A stretch of DNA of 64,000 nucleotides, taken from positions 2,356,001 to 2,420,000 of the forward strand of contig NZ_AP025476.1 in NCBI RefSeq assembly GCF_024347415.1, written 5' to 3'. This document shows positions 47,269-57,050 of this stretch, piece by piece. Numbering within the stretch: position 1 is the first letter of the stretch; every line of letters begins with the position of its first letter. The DNA comes from Vibrio crassostreae. GTDB lineage: Bacteria; Pseudomonadota; Gammaproteobacteria; Enterobacterales; Vibrionaceae. The notes under the pieces were generated by a model, which was not told the DNA's origin, did no database searches, and saw nothing but the letters and a program-made list of their open reading frames with translations. Position numbers and translations under genes: made by a program.

Positions 47269-48143
47269 GAGTTTAGTTGTCCTTGAAGGCTACGAGTAAC
47301 GGTTCCAATGTTAAATTGGGTATCACTAATACGGGTAACTGGGGCAACCCCTAAAATGGAGTTGGTCATGAAAACCTCATCAGCTTGCATGAGTTGAGAT
47401 AAGCAGTAGTCACTAATTGTAACGGAAAGTTCAGCTTGATTCAGCGCGGTTAACACTTGCTTACGCATAACCCCTGCTACACCACTTTGAGTGAGTTGAG
47501 GTGTGTATATCGCCTGACCTTTGCGCCAAAACAAGTTGGCCATTGTGGTTTCAATCACATTGCCCAAAATATCAAGAACCACACCATCCACTTCATTGGC
47601 TTGGTCCATTTCATCTTTCATCAAAATCTGCTCAAGACGATTATTATGCTTATGGCCAGCAAGTAGTGGGCTCAAACCTAGCGCTTGATGGCAAACACCG
47701 AGTTCAACACCAGAATATTGCAACGCTGAATAATGGCTTGGAAAATCGAAAGTACTGATGGTGACCGTAGGTTTAGCGATATTCTTGGTGCTGTAGCCAC
47801 GCCCACCCGCTCCACGGCTAACGTGCAGCTTAATCCCTGCTTTTTCATTATGAGGTTTGTTTGCGTTATGGAACTTCTTTGAGCCAGAAAGGTTCTTTGT
47901 GCCATGAAGAGCGTTATGTTGGATGTGTTGAAGCGCAGTATCGAGCCAAGGACTAACAACATCCCAATCAAGAGCAGAAATGCGTAGCGCTTTCAGGCAT
48001 TCATCTACACGATGCTGATGATCGTGAAAATGTTGAATCTGGCCACCTTTTACAAGCATGGTTGTAAAACAGCCGTCTCCGTACTGAAATGAGCGATCCA
48101 ATATATCGACAGTTTGCTGGCTTTCTCCATCAACCCAAAACAT
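47265..48143 (-). CDS. pabC: Aminodeoxychorismate lyase
   Basis: About 292 residues, a fold-type IV PLP enzyme: FWVDGESQQTVDILDRSFQYGDGCFTTM, the conserved RGAGGRGYST, the PLP lysine in HKHNNRLEQ and GVAGVMRK. It makes 4-aminobenzoate and pyruvate for folate synthesis. The ATG at 48143 (MFWVDG) is preferred to the one at 48155 because the family starts here and GGGG precedes it. About 20-25 residues around position 75-105 (GTKNLSGSKKFHNANK) have no counterpart in E. coli PabC. Confidence 0.93.
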   Translation of the reverse strand: MFWVDGESQQTVDILDRSFQYGDGCFTTMLVKGGQIQHFHDHQHRVDECLKALRISALDWDVVSPWLDTALQHIQHNALHGTKNLSGSKKFHNANKPHNEKAGIKLHVSRGAGGRGYSTKNIAKPTVTISTFDFPSHYSALQYSGVELGVCHQALGLSPLLAGHKHNNRLEQILMKDEMDQANEVDGVVLDILGNVIETTMANLFWRKGQAIYTPQLTQSGVAGVMRKQVLTALNQAELSVTISDYCLSQLMQADEVFMTNSILGVAPVTRISDTQFNIGTVTRSLQGQLNS

Positions 48144-48161
48144 GTTTTTCCCCATAAAAAG

Positions 48162-48193
48162 AAACGGCTCAATGCTAAAGCATCAAGCCGTTT
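48162..48193 (-). terminator. Hairpin after fabF (terminator or attenuator)
   Basis: Outer stem AAACGGCT/AGCCGTTT with inner ATGC/GCAT. On the minus strand a CTTTTT run follows, running into the pabC leader, so it could partly uncouple pabC from the fab genes. Confidence 0.75.
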
Positions 48194-48247
48194 AAAAACA
48201 AGTCTAATTGTGACTATCTACGAGTGTTTATGTCTTTAATAAGATGA

Positions 48248-49492
48248 TTAAATCTTTTTGAAGATCAAACAGCCGTTTGTACCACCGAAACCGAATGAGT
48301 TACATGCAGCATATTCCATGTTGCTAACTTCACGCGCAGTGTGAGGTACTAAGTCAATATCTAAGCCTTCTTCAGGATCATCTAGGTTGATTGTTGGTGG
48401 AACAATTTGGTCAACCAGAGACATAGCCGTGATGATAGCTTCAGCAGAACCTGCAGCACCTAGAAGGTGACCAGTCATTGATTTCGTAGAAGAAACCAAT
48501 ACTTGCTTGCTGCCTGCTTCGCCAAGAGCACGCTTAATGCCCTTAACTTCCGCTACGTCACCCGCAGGAGTCGACGTACCGTGTGCGTTAACATAACCGA
48601 TTTGTTCACCAGTAATGCCAGCATCACGCATAGCCGCTTCCATCGCTAGTGCGCCACCTGAGCCATCTTCACTTGGAGATGTCATATGGTAAGCGTCACC
48701 CGACATACCGAAGCCAACTAGCTCACAGTAAATCTTAGCGCCACGAGCTTTCGCATGTTCGTACTCTTCAAGAACCATCATGCCTGCACCGTCACCAAGA
48801 ACGAAACCATCACGGCCTTTGTCCCATGGACGAGAAGCTTTTTGAGGCTCATCGTTACGAGTAGACAGTGCTTTAGCCGCACCAAAACCGCCCATACCTA
48901 GTGGTGTAGATGCTTTTTCAGCACCACCCGCTAGCATTGCGTCAGCATCGCCGTATGCAATCATACGAGCCGCGTGACCAATGTTATGTAGGCCAGTCGT
49001 ACATGCAGTAGAAATCGCGATGTTTGGACCGCGTAGGCCACGCATGATAGACATGTGACCAGCAATCATATTCACGATCGTCGACGGTACGAAGAACGGG
49101 CTGATCTTACGAGGGCCTTTTTCAGTTAGAGCTTGGTGACCGGCTTCGATCAAACCAAGACCACCAATACCAGAACCGATAGCAACACCCACACGTGGAG
49201 CGTTTTCTTCAGTAATAGTTAGGGCTGAATCATCTAAAGCTTGAATACCTGCTGCGACGCCGTACTGGATGAACAAGTCCATCTTACGAGCATCTTTTTT
49301 AGTCATATACTCTTCGCAGTTAAAGTCTTTAACTAGACCTGCAAAACGAGTTGAGAAATTGGTTGCATCAAAGTGCTCGATATTAACGATACCACTTTGA
49401 CCAGCTAGCAGGGCTTTCCAAGAAGATTCTACAGTGTTGCCTACCGGTGACAACATACCCATGCCAGTGACAACTACACGACGCTTGGACAC
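48248..49492 (-). CDS. fabF: 3-oxoacyl-ACP synthase II
   Basis: 414 residues, condensing enzyme: catalytic Cys in [14 protein letters not shown], His in [11 protein letters not shown] and the second His in [12 protein letters not shown], and [11 protein letters not shown] at the end. It elongates acyl-ACP, including unsaturated chains. Start is GTG at 49492 with GGAG about 9 bases before it. It follows acpP after about 93 bases that hold an attenuator-like hairpin. Confidence 0.97.
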   Translation of the reverse strand: MSKRRVVVTGMGMLSPVGNTVESSWKALLAGQSGIVNIEHFDATNFSTRFAGLVKDFNCEEYMTKKDARKMDLFIQYGVAAGIQALDDSALTITEENAPRVGVAIGSGIGGLGLIEAGHQALTEKGPRKISPFFVPSTIVNMIAGHMSIMRGLRGPNIAISTACTTGLHNIGHAARMIAYGDADAMLAGGAEKASTPLGMGGFGAAKALSTRNDEPQKASRPWDKGRDGFVLGDGAGMMVLEEYEHAKARGAKIYCELVGFGMSGDAYHMTSPSEDGSGGALAMEAAMRDAGITGEQIGYVNAHGTSTPAGDVAEVKGIKRALGEAGSKQVLVSSTKSMTGHLLGAAGSAEAIITAMSLVDQIVPPTINLDDPEEGLDIDLVPHTAREVSNMEYAACNSFGFGGTNGCLIFKKI

Positions 49493-49552
49493 GATTTTAC
49501 ACTCCGGGGATTGAGGTGATTTAAGATGAGGATAGATGAGTTAGATAAAACA

Positions 49553-49575
49553 CAGGCGGTCGAGGTGACCGCCTG
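49553..49575 (-). terminator. Hairpin between acpP and fabF
   Basis: Perfect 9-bp stem CAGGCGGTC/GACCGCCTG with a 5-base loop, T-rich after it on the minus strand (TGTGTTTTATC). A partial terminator would give more acpP than fabF mRNA. Confidence 0.75.
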
Positions 49576-49585
49576 GGAGAGATTA

Positions 49586-49819
49586 TTACTGAGCGCTAGT
49601 TACGTAATCGATAGCTGCTTGAACAGTAGTAATTTTCTCAGCTTCTTCATCTGGGATTTCAGTGTCGAATTCTTCTTCTAGAGCCATTACTAGCTCAACT
49701 GTGTCTAGAGAATCTGCACCTAGGTCATCAACGAAAGAAGCTTCGTTTTTAACTTCAGCTTCGTCTACACCTAGCTGTTCAACAATGATTTTCTTTACGC
49801 GTTCTTCGAGGTTGCTCAT
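49586..49819 (-). CDS. acpP: Acyl carrier protein
   Basis: 77 residues, acidic and helical, as for all Acp[20 protein letters not shown] holds the serine that carries 4'-phosphopantetheine. It shuttles acyl chains for the FabD/H/G/F enzymes encoded around it. ATG at 49819 with AAAGGAAAAG upstream. Strongly biased codons fit a very abundant protein. The gap of 166 bases to fabG probably has its own promoter. Confidence 0.97.
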   Translation of the reverse strand: MSNLEERVKKIIVEQLGVDEAEVKNEASFVDDLGADSLDTVELVMALEEEFDTEIPDEEAEKITTVQAAIDYVTSAQ

Positions 49820-49985
49820 TTTTTCTTTTCCTTTACAGAGTTCGCTTTATGCGATGTTTTCCGTAGTTTATTCAATCTATTGAAAGTTGCAAGGTCAACT
49901 TTTCTGGTCAAACCACAATTTTCACGATTTTAACCGAAATTACGTATGATCTTGACTTAAATCATGCACAAATGTTGCACATAAT

Positions 49986-50720
49986 TTACACCATGTACAT
50001 ACCGCCATTGACGTGAAGTGTTTCACCTGTGATATAAGCTGCCGCAGGTGACGCCAAAAATACCACAGCTTCAGCGATTTCGCGAGGGTCACCTAGTCGA
50101 CCTGCTGGTACATTCGCCAAAGTTGCTGCACGTTGGTCATCATTTAGCGCTTTAGTCATGTCAGTTTCGATGAAACCAGGAGCTACAGTGTTCACTGTAA
50201 CGCCACGAGACGCAACTTCACGAGCCATTGATTTAGTAAAACCAATTACGCCAGCTTTTGCAGCTGCGTAGTTAGCTTGACCAGCGTTACCCATAGTACC
50301 TACTACAGAACCAACGTTTACGATACGACCTTGACGCTTCTTCATCATGCCACGCAATACAGCTTTAGACATGCGGAAGATAGGCGTTAGGTTAGTGTCG
50401 ATGATGTCATTCCATTCGTCGTCTTTCATACGCATAAGTAGGTTATCACGAGTGATACCTGCGTTGTTAACTAGAATGTCAATCGCACCGAATTCGTCGT
50501 TGATGGTTTTCAGTGTAGCAGCAATTGAGTCAGTATCCGTTACATTAAGAGCAAGACCTTTACCGTTCTCACCAAGGTACTCGCTGATTGCAGCAGCGCC
50601 GCCTTCAGATGTAGCAGTACCGATAACTTTAGCACCACGCTCAACTAAAAGTTCAGCGATTGCACGACCGATGCCACGGCTTGCGCCTGTAACTAGTGCA
50701 ACTTTGCCTTCTAAATTCAT
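49986..50720 (-). CDS. fabG: 3-oxoacyl-ACP reductase
   Basis: 244 residues, the usual FabG length from the ATG at 50720 (an ATG at 50723 is adjacent). SDR signatures: TGASRGIGRAIAE, NNAGITRDNLLMRM, the catalytic Ser/Tyr/Lys (GSVVGTMG, YAAAKAG) and GETLHVNGGMYMV at the end. Reduces beta-ketoacyl-ACP with NADPH. Confidence 0.97.
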   Translation of the reverse strand: MNLEGKVALVTGASRGIGRAIAELLVERGAKVIGTATSEGGAAAISEYLGENGKGLALNVTDTDSIAATLKTINDEFGAIDILVNNAGITRDNLLMRMKDDEWNDIIDTNLTPIFRMSKAVLRGMMKKRQGRIVNVGSVVGTMGNAGQANYAAAKAGVIGFTKSMAREVASRGVTVNTVAPGFIETDMTKALNDDQRAATLANVPAGRLGDPREIAEAVVFLASPAAAYITGETLHVNGGMYMV

Positions 50721-50744
50721 CATAACTTCTCTATTAAGTGGTTA

Positions 50745-51668
50745 TTACTTAGCAGCTTCTAGTGATGCAGTGTCATTAACTGCAGCAGCTGTCATAGTTT
50801 TTACTATTCGTTTTGTTAGACCAGTAAGAACTTTACCAGGGCCTAATTCAAGTAGCTTCTCAACGCCTTGCTCGTTCATCGCTTGTACACCTTCAGTCCA
50901 ACGAACTGGGCTGTATAGCTGACGAACAAGTGCGTCTTTAATTTTTGCAGGGTCTGTTTCAGCAATAACATCAACGTTATTGATAACAGGCAGTGCTGGC
51001 GTGTTGAACTCTAGAGCTTCTAGAGCCACTGCTAGCTTGTCTGCTGCTGGCTTCATCAGTGCACAGTGAGACGGCACAGAAACAGGTAACGGAAGTGCAC
51101 GCTTAGCGCCCGCTTCTTTACAAAGTGCACCAGCACGCTCTACTGCCGCTTTGTTACCCGCGATAACAACTTGGCCAGGAGAGTTAAAGTTAACTGGAGA
51201 CACAACTTCGTCTTGCGCAGCTTCTTCACACGCTTTAGCAATCGCTTCATCGTCTAGACCAATGATTGCGTACATTGCACCAACACCAGCAGGGACCGCT
51301 TCTTGCATCAGTTGGCCACGTAGTTCAACCAGCTTGATCGCTTCTTTAAAGTCGATAACGCCCGCACATACGAGTGCAGAGTATTCGCCTAGGCTGTGAC
51401 CTGCTAAGTTTACAGGTTGCTCTAGACCAAGCTCTTGCCATACACGCCAAATTGCAACAGACGCTGTTAATAGAGCCGGTTGAGTACGAAAAGTTTCATT
51501 TAGATTTTCTACTGGACCATCTTGAACCAATGCCCATAGATCGTAACCAAGTGCTTCTGAAGCTTCAGCAAATGTTTGTTTAACAACACCATACTGTTCG
51601 CCTAGGTCAGCAAGCATACCGATAGCTTGAGAGCCTTGGCCTGGGAATACGATAGCAAACTTGCTCAT
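50745..51668 (-). CDS. fabD: Malonyl-CoA:ACP transacylase
   Basis: 307 residues. Nucleophile elbow GHSLGEYSAL, FPGQGSQAIGML at the N-terminus and VSVPSHCALM with the catalytic His. Transfers malonate to ACP. It lies between fabH and fabG; a hairpin separates it from fabH. Confidence 0.97.
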   Translation of the reverse strand: MSKFAIVFPGQGSQAIGMLADLGEQYGVVKQTFAEASEALGYDLWALVQDGPVENLNETFRTQPALLTASVAIWRVWQELGLEQPVNLAGHSLGEYSALVCAGVIDFKEAIKLVELRGQLMQEAVPAGVGAMYAIIGLDDEAIAKACEEAAQDEVVSPVNFNSPGQVVIAGNKAAVERAGALCKEAGAKRALPLPVSVPSHCALMKPAADKLAVALEALEFNTPALPVINNVDVIAETDPAKIKDALVRQLYSPVRWTEGVQAMNEQGVEKLLELGPGKVLTGLTKRIVKTMTAAAVNDTASLEAAK

Positions 51669-51703
51669 TGTAATTATCCTTTAAGCAAAGCAAAAAATTG
51701 AAT

Positions 51704-51726
51704 AAGGCACATAAGTTATGTGCCTT
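51704..51726 (-). terminator. Hairpin between fabH and fabD
   Basis: Stem AAGGCACAT/ATGTGCCTT with a 5-base loop. On the minus strand ATTCAATTTTTT follows, so it may attenuate between fabH and fabD. Confidence 0.6.
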
Positions 51727-51748
51727 GTTTGTTGATTATCGCTTGAGG

Positions 51749-52699
51749 TTAGAATTTAACTAACGCAGAACCCCAAGTGAAGCCGCCACCAAAGGCTTCA
51801 AGAAGAAGCGTTTGACCACGCTTAATTCGCCCGTCGCGAACAGCCTCATCAAGGGCCGTTGGTACGGTCGCTGCTGAAGTGTTGCCGTGCTTATCAAGGG
51901 TAATAACTACTTGATCAAGCGACATCGTCAGCTTTTTAGCCGTTGCCGAGATAATACGGTAGTTCGCTTGGTGTGGAACTAACCAATCAAGCTCTGACTT
52001 ATCCATATTATTCGCAGCTAATGTGTCTTTAACTAGCTTAGAAAGCTGAGTTACCGCCACTTTAAATACTTCGTTGCCCGCCATGTGCAGCCATTTGTCT
52101 GCATCACCGCCGCGCTCTGGTACTTCTAGGCTTAGAAGCTCACCGTATTTACCGTCAGAGTAAATGTGAGTAGACAAAATACCTGGCTCTTCGCTTGCGC
52201 CTACAACCACCGCGCCTGCTGCATCACCAAATAGGATGATAGTAGAGCGGTCAGTCGGATCACAGGTTTTTGACAGTGCATCCGCACCAATTACCAAAAC
52301 GTTCTTACACATGCCAGTCTTGATGTGTTGATCAGCAACAGACAGTGCGTAAACAAAACCAGAACACGCTGCAGCCAAATCAAACGCAGGGCAGCCTTTA
52401 ATACCAAGCTTACCTTGTACCTGACATGCCGAAGACGGGAATGTGTGGCTACTGCTGGTTGTCGCAACGATGATTAAATCAATATCTTCTTTGTCGATAC
52501 CTGCCATTTCAATGGCATTTTCAGCAGCGTAAAACGCCATATCAGCAACGGTTTCGTTTTCCGCTGAAATACGACGCTCTTTAATACCTGTTCTAGCAAC
52601 AATCCACTCATCGCTAGTCTCTACCATTTTCTCTAAGTCTGCGTTTGTACGCACCTGAGATGGCAAGTAGCTGCCAGTACCTAAAATTTTGCTATACAT
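51749..52699 (-). CDS. fabH: 3-oxoacyl-ACP synthase III
   Basis: 316 residues: catalytic Cys in [12 protein letters not shown], His in VPHQANYRI, Asn in [10 protein letters not shown], and [15 protein letters not shown] C-terminus. Starts each chain from acetyl-CoA and malonyl-ACP. It follows plsX by 5 bases. Confidence 0.97.
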   Translation of the reverse strand: MYSKILGTGSYLPSQVRTNADLEKMVETSDEWIVARTGIKERRISAENETVADMAFYAAENAIEMAGIDKEDIDLIIVATTSSSHTFPSSACQVQGKLGIKGCPAFDLAAACSGFVYALSVADQHIKTGMCKNVLVIGADALSKTCDPTDRSTIILFGDAAGAVVVGASEEPGILSTHIYSDGKYGELLSLEVPERGGDADKWLHMAGNEVFKVAVTQLSKLVKDTLAANNMDKSELDWLVPHQANYRIISATAKKLTMSLDQVVITLDKHGNTSAATVPTALDEAVRDGRIKRGQTLLLEAFGGGFTWGSALVKF

Positions 52700-52704
52700 G
52701 AAGA

Positions 52705-53730
52705 CTAATAATGCCTCTCGAGTAAAACCGCTTCCAAACGATCGCTAATGCGGCTGGGGACTTGTCGTTTGACCTCGTGTACTGCTTCACCAATCGCGTT
52801 GACGACTGCAGACACATCAGCACTTCCATGACTTTTAATGACAATGCCGCGCAATCCTAACAAACTTGCGCCGTTATACTGGTCGGGGTTCAAGGTTTTT
52901 AATTCAGTAAATAGCTCAGAAAACAACATTCTGGCTATCCAACCCTTTATTGTTGAAGCCATCATGCGCGTTTTTAGCTTATCAATAAAGAGCTGAGCTG
53001 TACCTTCGCACGTTTTTAAGCAGACATTGCCCACAAAACCATCACATACGACGACATCAGCAGCATCTTGAAGTAATTGATTACCTTCAATATAGCCTAT
53101 GAAGTTCACAGACTGAGTGTTCGACAACATTTCAGCGCATCGTTTTACAAGGTCATTACCTTTGATTTCTTCTGCACCGATATTCAAGATAGCGACACGT
53201 GGAGCGCGACCTAAATGTTGTTCCGCTAATGCACTGCCCATGACAGCAAACTGAAAGAGTGAATCCGCGTCACTAGACACGTTTGCCCCTAAATCAAGCA
53301 TCCATGTGCGATTCCCTGATGCGGTAGGCAAAGCTGAAACCAATGCAGGTCTATCAATACCGGGGAGGAGCTTGAGTCGGAAACGAGATAAAGCCATCAG
53401 TGCGCCAGTATTACCACCACTCACACAAGCATCAGCCTGTGATTCGGCAACTAGATCGATAGCGGCACGCATAGAGCTACCCTGACTATTACGTAAGGCT
53501 AGTGAAGGTTTTTCAGAATTGGAAATAACTCGATCACAATGCTGGATACTCAAACGAGAATCAGGCATTCGACCTAATGAAGATAATTGAGATGTGATCG
53601 CGTTTCGATCACCTATGAGAATGACTTTTAGCTCTGGGAAATACGACAGTGCCTGCACGGCGGCAGGCACTGTTACACGAGGACCGAAGTCCCCGCCCAT
53701 TGCATCAAGCGCAACGGTTAGATTTTGCAA
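52705..53730 (-). CDS. plsX: Phosphate acyltransferase PlsX
   Basis: 341 residues: [54 protein letters not shown] and [23 protein letters not shown] are all PlsX hallmarks. It makes acyl-phosphate from acyl-ACP for phospholipid synthesis. The start is a TTG at 53730, preceded by AAGG that overlaps the rpmF stop, so translation may be coupled to rpmF and kept low. Confidence 0.95.
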   Translation of the reverse strand: MQNLTVALDAMGGDFGPRVTVPAAVQALSYFPELKVILIGDRNAITSQLSSLGRMPDSRLSIQHCDRVISNSEKPSLALRNSQGSSMRAAIDLVAESQADACVSGGNTGALMALSRFRLKLLPGIDRPALVSALPTASGNRTWMLDLGANVSSDADSLFQFAVMGSALAEQHLGRAPRVAILNIGAEEIKGNDLVKRCAEMLSNTQSVNFIGYIEGNQLLQDAADVVVCDGFVGNVCLKTCEGTAQLFIDKLKTRMMASTIKGWIARMLFSELFTELKTLNPDQYNGASLLGLRGIVIKSHGSADVSAVVNAIGEAVHEVKRQVPSRISDRLEAVLLERHY

Positions 53731-53739
53731 AGGTCAACC

Positions 53740-53910
53740 TTACTTGTTGATAACCTTTTTGCCGCGGTAGAAACCTTCGGCAGTCACGTTGTGACGTAGG
53801 TGAGTTTCACCTGAAGTTGCGTCTACAGAAAGTGCAGCTGTAGTTAGTGCATCGTGTGAACGACGCATGCCACGCATTGAACGTGATTTCTTGCTCTTTT
53901 GTACGGCCAT
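53740..53910 (-). CDS. rpmF: Ribosomal protein bL32
   Basis: 56 residues, [20 protein letters not shown] at the N-terminus and [13 protein letters not shown] at the C-terminus, very basic, matching bL32. Part of the 50S subunit. ATG at 53910, GTAGGGTC upstream; plsX starts 10 bases after its stop. The yceD-rpmF-plsX-fab order is the E. coli one. Confidence 0.97.
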   Translation of the reverse strand: MAVQKSKKSRSMRGMRRSHDALTTAALSVDATSGETHLRHNVTAEGFYRGKKVINK

Positions 53911-53945
53911 TGACCCTACTCCTATGTAAATTCTTAAAGAAGCAA

Positions 53946-54473
53946 TTACTTCTTTAAGCTTTTTAAAACATCAAATGGATTCGGCTTTTTATCTTCCTCA
54001 ATTTCTTCAGGAAGTTCACCAAATACCAAATTATTTGAGTTAACGCTACAGTCCGCATCGTCGTGCATTGCTATTTGTGGCAATCCAAGGATGAACTCGT
54101 CTTCAACTAATTGAATCAGGTCTAACTCACCGTACTCGTTCAGATCTACCAAATCGTACTCTTCCGGTGCTTCTTCTTCACTTTTCTCACTGTAAACAGG
54201 AGTATAAGTAAATTGGACATCGCACTCATGTGCGAAAACCTCATTACAACGTTGACACTCTAAATCGACTTCGACGTTAGCTTTACCAGAGATAACGACT
54301 AATCGTTGTTCATCAAGCCCAAATGACATTGAGACTTGCGCGTCACGTTTTACGCCTTCAGTTGCTTCGGTTAAACGCTTTAAAAGACTGACCTGAATGA
54401 TACCATTCACATCGAGTCGTTTTTGAGCCGTTCTTGCCGGATCAACTGTACGCGGTATTTTTTCCTTTTGCAT
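53946..54473 (-). CDS. yceD: YceD family protein (DUF177)
   Basis: 175 residues. [24 protein letters not shown], the zinc-like CQRC in [12 protein letters not shown], and [26 protein letters not shown] at the end. The family (23S rRNA accumulation protein YceD) affects 23S rRNA levels; its molecular action is not clear. First gene of the operon, 35 bases before rpmF. Confidence 0.94.
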   Translation of the reverse strand: MQKEKIPRTVDPARTAQKRLDVNGIIQVSLLKRLTEATEGVKRDAQVSMSFGLDEQRLVVISGKANVEVDLECQRCNEVFAHECDVQFTYTPVYSEKSEEEAPEEYDLVDLNEYGELDLIQLVEDEFILGLPQIAMHDDADCSVNSNNLVFGELPEEIEEDKKPNPFDVLKSLKK

Positions 54474-54622
54474 AGGGCGCGAATCTTATCTTCCAAATCA
54501 TGTTTAGTCAAAGGAAATGGCAAAAAAAATGTACTTTCCTGCCTTTCCTATTCAGAGCATTATGAATAGCAGGACAAGTTACGTTATCCTGAGATAAATG
54601 CTTCCTTGAATTGTAAATTAAA

Positions 54623-55204
54623 ATGAGAAATTACCAACTAGTTTTAGCCTCTACATCACCATTTAGGCAAGAGATCCTCAAAAAACTACAGTTAAGCTTC
54701 ATTACAGCCAAGCCAGACTGCGATGAAACGCCGCTTCCAGAAGAGACACCTCAACAGTTAGTGATGCGCCTTGCCGAGGCCAAAGCTAAGTCGTGCATGG
54801 TACAACAACCAAGCTTGGTCATTGGTTCTGATCAGGTTTGTGTTATTGATGGAGAGATCATAGGTAAGCCTCATACTCGAGAAAAAGCAATTGAGCAGTT
54901 ATCGCGCCAAAGCGGTAAGAGCATCACTTTCTATACTGGCCTTTCTGTTTGGAACAGCGAGACCAACAAAGCTGACACGCGTCTCGACACCTTCATTGTG
55001 CATTTCCGTGATTTAACCGAACAGCAGATCATCTCTTATGTTGAGAAGGAACAACCTTATTACTGCGCGGGCAGTTTTATGTGTGAAGGATTAGGTATCG
55101 CGTTGTTTAAACAGATGGAAGGCAAAGATCCGAACACCCTAATCGGTCTACCACTGATCGATTTAGTCGATATGTTAGGTGCCCAAGGGATGAGTGTGCT
55201 TTAA
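54623..55204 (+). CDS. yceF: Maf family nucleotide pyrophosphatase, YceF type
   Basis: 193 residues. YLVLASTSPFRQEIL, FITAKPDCDETP, GSDQVCVIDGEIIGKP and KDPNTLIGLPLI match E. coli YceF, a 7-methyl-GTP pyrophosphatase thought to keep modified nucleotides out of nucleic acid. The YceF subgroup is inferred from the similarity; in YceF the third residue of the motif is usually WRR, here FRQ. Divergent from yceD with 150 bases between them. Confidence 0.9.
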   Translation: MRNYQLVLASTSPFRQEILKKLQLSFITAKPDCDETPLPEETPQQLVMRLAEAKAKSCMVQQPSLVIGSDQVCVIDGEIIGKPHTREKAIEQLSRQSGKSITFYTGLSVWNSETNKADTRLDTFIVHFRDLTEQQIISYVEKEQPYYCAGSFMCEGLGIALFKQMEGKDPNTLIGLPLIDLVDMLGAQGMSVL

Positions 55205-55223
55205 CAGATACTGTCTCTTTGCT

Positions 55224-55371
55224 AGAGATTCCCTACTCCTTCCTTCGTCAGTCTAGGGAATGACGGAAACTAATAATAATTACAGTCCTGAGGGCTTCTA
55301 GTTATTTAGTCATTGGTAATTCAATGTGTCGTCATCCTCAAGAGCGAGAAACGAGCGGATTGGGGATCTCT
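55224..55371. repeat. Dispersed intergenic palindromic repeat, copy 1
   Basis: About 148 bases. The outer ends are mutually complementary (AGAGATTCCC at the left, GGGGATCTCT at the right). The inner ends carry AGGGAATGACGG and GTCGTCATCCTC. The reverse complement matches, block by block, the sequence at 63225-63352. Centres differ. It lies between convergent yceF and rluC. Confidence 0.75.
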
Positions 55372-55385
55372 TGCAACAAGCACAA

Positions 55386-55417
55386 ACAAAAAAGGTTGAC
55401 GATATTCGTCAACCTTT
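55386..55417 (-). terminator. Terminator of rluC
   Basis: Perfect 12-bp stem AAAGGTTGACGA/TCGTCAACCTTT with a 3-base loop, followed on the minus strand by a T-run. Confidence 0.88.
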
Positions 55418-55487
55418 GTCATTTTCAGGTAGCTGATACGAAATCCTGAAAGAGTGTTCCCTTTCGCATCTCGTATCTCGTATCTTC

Positions 55488-56432
55488 TTAGATCTTACGC
55501 AATCCGGTCAGTGCTTTTTCTAGTCTTGCTTCCATTGGTGCAGAGATATCCATCTTCTCTTCGCTACCTGGGTGCGTGAACTTAATGTTTGCTGCGTGTA
55601 GGAACAAACGGTCCAGACCAACCTTACCCGTGTAAGCATCAAAACGACGATCACCGTAGCGATCATCCCAAGCAATTGGGTGGCCAGTATATTGAGTATG
55701 TACACGGATTTGGTGTGTACGCCCCGTAATTGGACTTGCTTGAACTAACGTCGCATCTTTGAATTTTTCTAAAACTCGAAAACGCGTCTCAGAGGCTTTA
55801 CCGTTCGGGTTCACGCGAACAATACTGTTCACTTCATTTTTCAATAATGGAGCGTTAACAACCTTACAGCTGTTCTTCCATTCGCCCATGACTAAAGCGA
55901 AGTAATATTTTTGAACCGTTTTTTCACGGAACTGTGCTTGAAGGTGTCTTAGCGCCGAGCGCTTCTTAGCAACAAGCAGAATACCAGATGTATCTCTATC
56001 GATACGATGCACTAACTCTAGAAAACGAGCATCAGGACGAAGTGCACGCAACGCTTCGATTGCGCCAAACTTCAGCCCACTGCCACCATGAACGGCAGTA
56101 CCCGAAGGTTTGTTTAGAATCAGCATGTGATCATCTTCATAAATGATGCACTGTTCTAATTCTGAGACCTTGTTGAGTTTCGTGCTTGGCACGTTCTCTT
56201 CTGTTTTCTCTTCAATAGTAACTGGAGGGATACGAACTAAATCGCCAGCTTTTAGTTTGTACTCAGCCTTGATACGTTTTTTGTTAACGCGGACTTCGCC
56301 TTTACGCACGATTCGGTAAATCATGCTTTTCGGGATGTTTTTTAATTGGTTGCGTAAGAAGTTATCAATACGCTGACCAGCCATATCTTCGTCAATGTCG
56401 ACGAATTGGACTTGGGTTCTAATTTCGCTCAT
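55488..56432 (-). CDS. rluC: Ribosomal large subunit pseudouridine synthase C
   Basis: 314 residues: an S4 RNA-binding domain (QRIDNFLRNQLKNIPKSMIYRIVRKGEVRVN) and a RluA-type catalytic domain with LVHRIDRDTSG (catalytic Asp). E. coli RluC makes pseudouridine at 23S positions 955, 2504 and 2580. Divergent from rne, as in E. coli, which supports the RluC call over RluD. Confidence 0.95.
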   Translation of the reverse strand: MSEIRTQVQFVDIDEDMAGQRIDNFLRNQLKNIPKSMIYRIVRKGEVRVNKKRIKAEYKLKAGDLVRIPPVTIEEKTEENVPSTKLNKVSELEQCIIYEDDHMLILNKPSGTAVHGGSGLKFGAIEALRALRPDARFLELVHRIDRDTSGILLVAKKRSALRHLQAQFREKTVQKYYFALVMGEWKNSCKVVNAPLLKNEVNSIVRVNPNGKASETRFRVLEKFKDATLVQASPITGRTHQIRVHTQYTGHPIAWDDRYGDRRFDAYTGKVGLDRLFLHAANIKFTHPGSEEKMDISAPMEARLEKALTGLRKI

Positions 56433-56687
56433 TGGGCTATTGTATCACTGTCACTTTTGATAATTGAGATTTTCTTAGCTCTATTCCGAACTTATTTATT
56501 CATAATCCCTGCCGATCTATCCTCAAATGCTCAATGAAGTTCTATATTTCTTTGATTCTTCGAACAAAAAAGCACCAAGATTCCTGCAAATTAAAATATC
56601 AATTGATAAATTATTTATAGACAGTGAGTTAGAGCTATCAAAACCCAAACAAAAACTGTTTTTTTTACAGCATTCCGACAAAGCAGA

Positions 56688-56716
56688 TTGCTGTGTTTAC
56701 CGACCGCTGCTATAGT
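56688..56716 (+). promoter_or_regulatory. Predicted rne promoter
   Basis: TTGCTG at 56688 and TATAGT at 56711 are separated by 17 bases. The start would be near 56723, giving a leader of about 330 nt, similar to E. coli rne. Confidence 0.55.
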
Positions 56717-56722
56717 TCACAG

Positions 56723-57050
56723 CTGCTATCAGTGGTTTGACTATTATTTAAACAGCTAACCATTCATAAGCAAGTAAATGAGTAGATAACTCAGATTAGA
56801 CAGTGCTGCAATCGGCGTAAGACACGGTCAACTGAGTTCCTTATCGCTCTACTCACGTACGCTCATGTTGAGTATTCACCGCCACATCGCGGATCATAGG
56901 CTAACTCCCTATGATGACTGACGTGCCCCAGAGCATCCCTCTCCAGCCGGGAGGCTGCACCGATAAAGCCATGGGATCTGGCACCATGAGAAACGAAATA
57001 AAGCGATAAGAACAATGATGAAAATAAGAAAAGACAATGAGAATTTCTAA
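56723..57050 (+). ncRNA. rne 5' leader with autoregulatory hairpins
   Basis: Leader with strong stems: ATCATAGG/CCTATGAT at 56893-56915, and CAGCC-GGGA-GGCTG at 56944-56957, followed by a structured stretch to 57000. E. coli rne mRNA has a leader with similarly placed hairpins (Rfam rne5) that RNase E cuts to regulate its own level. Similarity is by position and structure; no alignment was made. Confidence 0.6.

Larger units (their letters stand above)
56433..57050. other. rluC-rne intergenic region
   Basis: About 618 bases. The right half is the rne promoter and 5' leader, described separately; the left part holds the rluC promoter. A small frame at 56527-56715 is open but lacks a ribosome-binding site and any recognisable family, and it overlaps the rne promoter. 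Confidence 0.6.

Noticed and set aside
56527..56715. Plus-strand frame of 62 codons before rne
   Set aside because: No ribosome-binding site, AT-rich composition, and it overlaps the predicted rne promoter.
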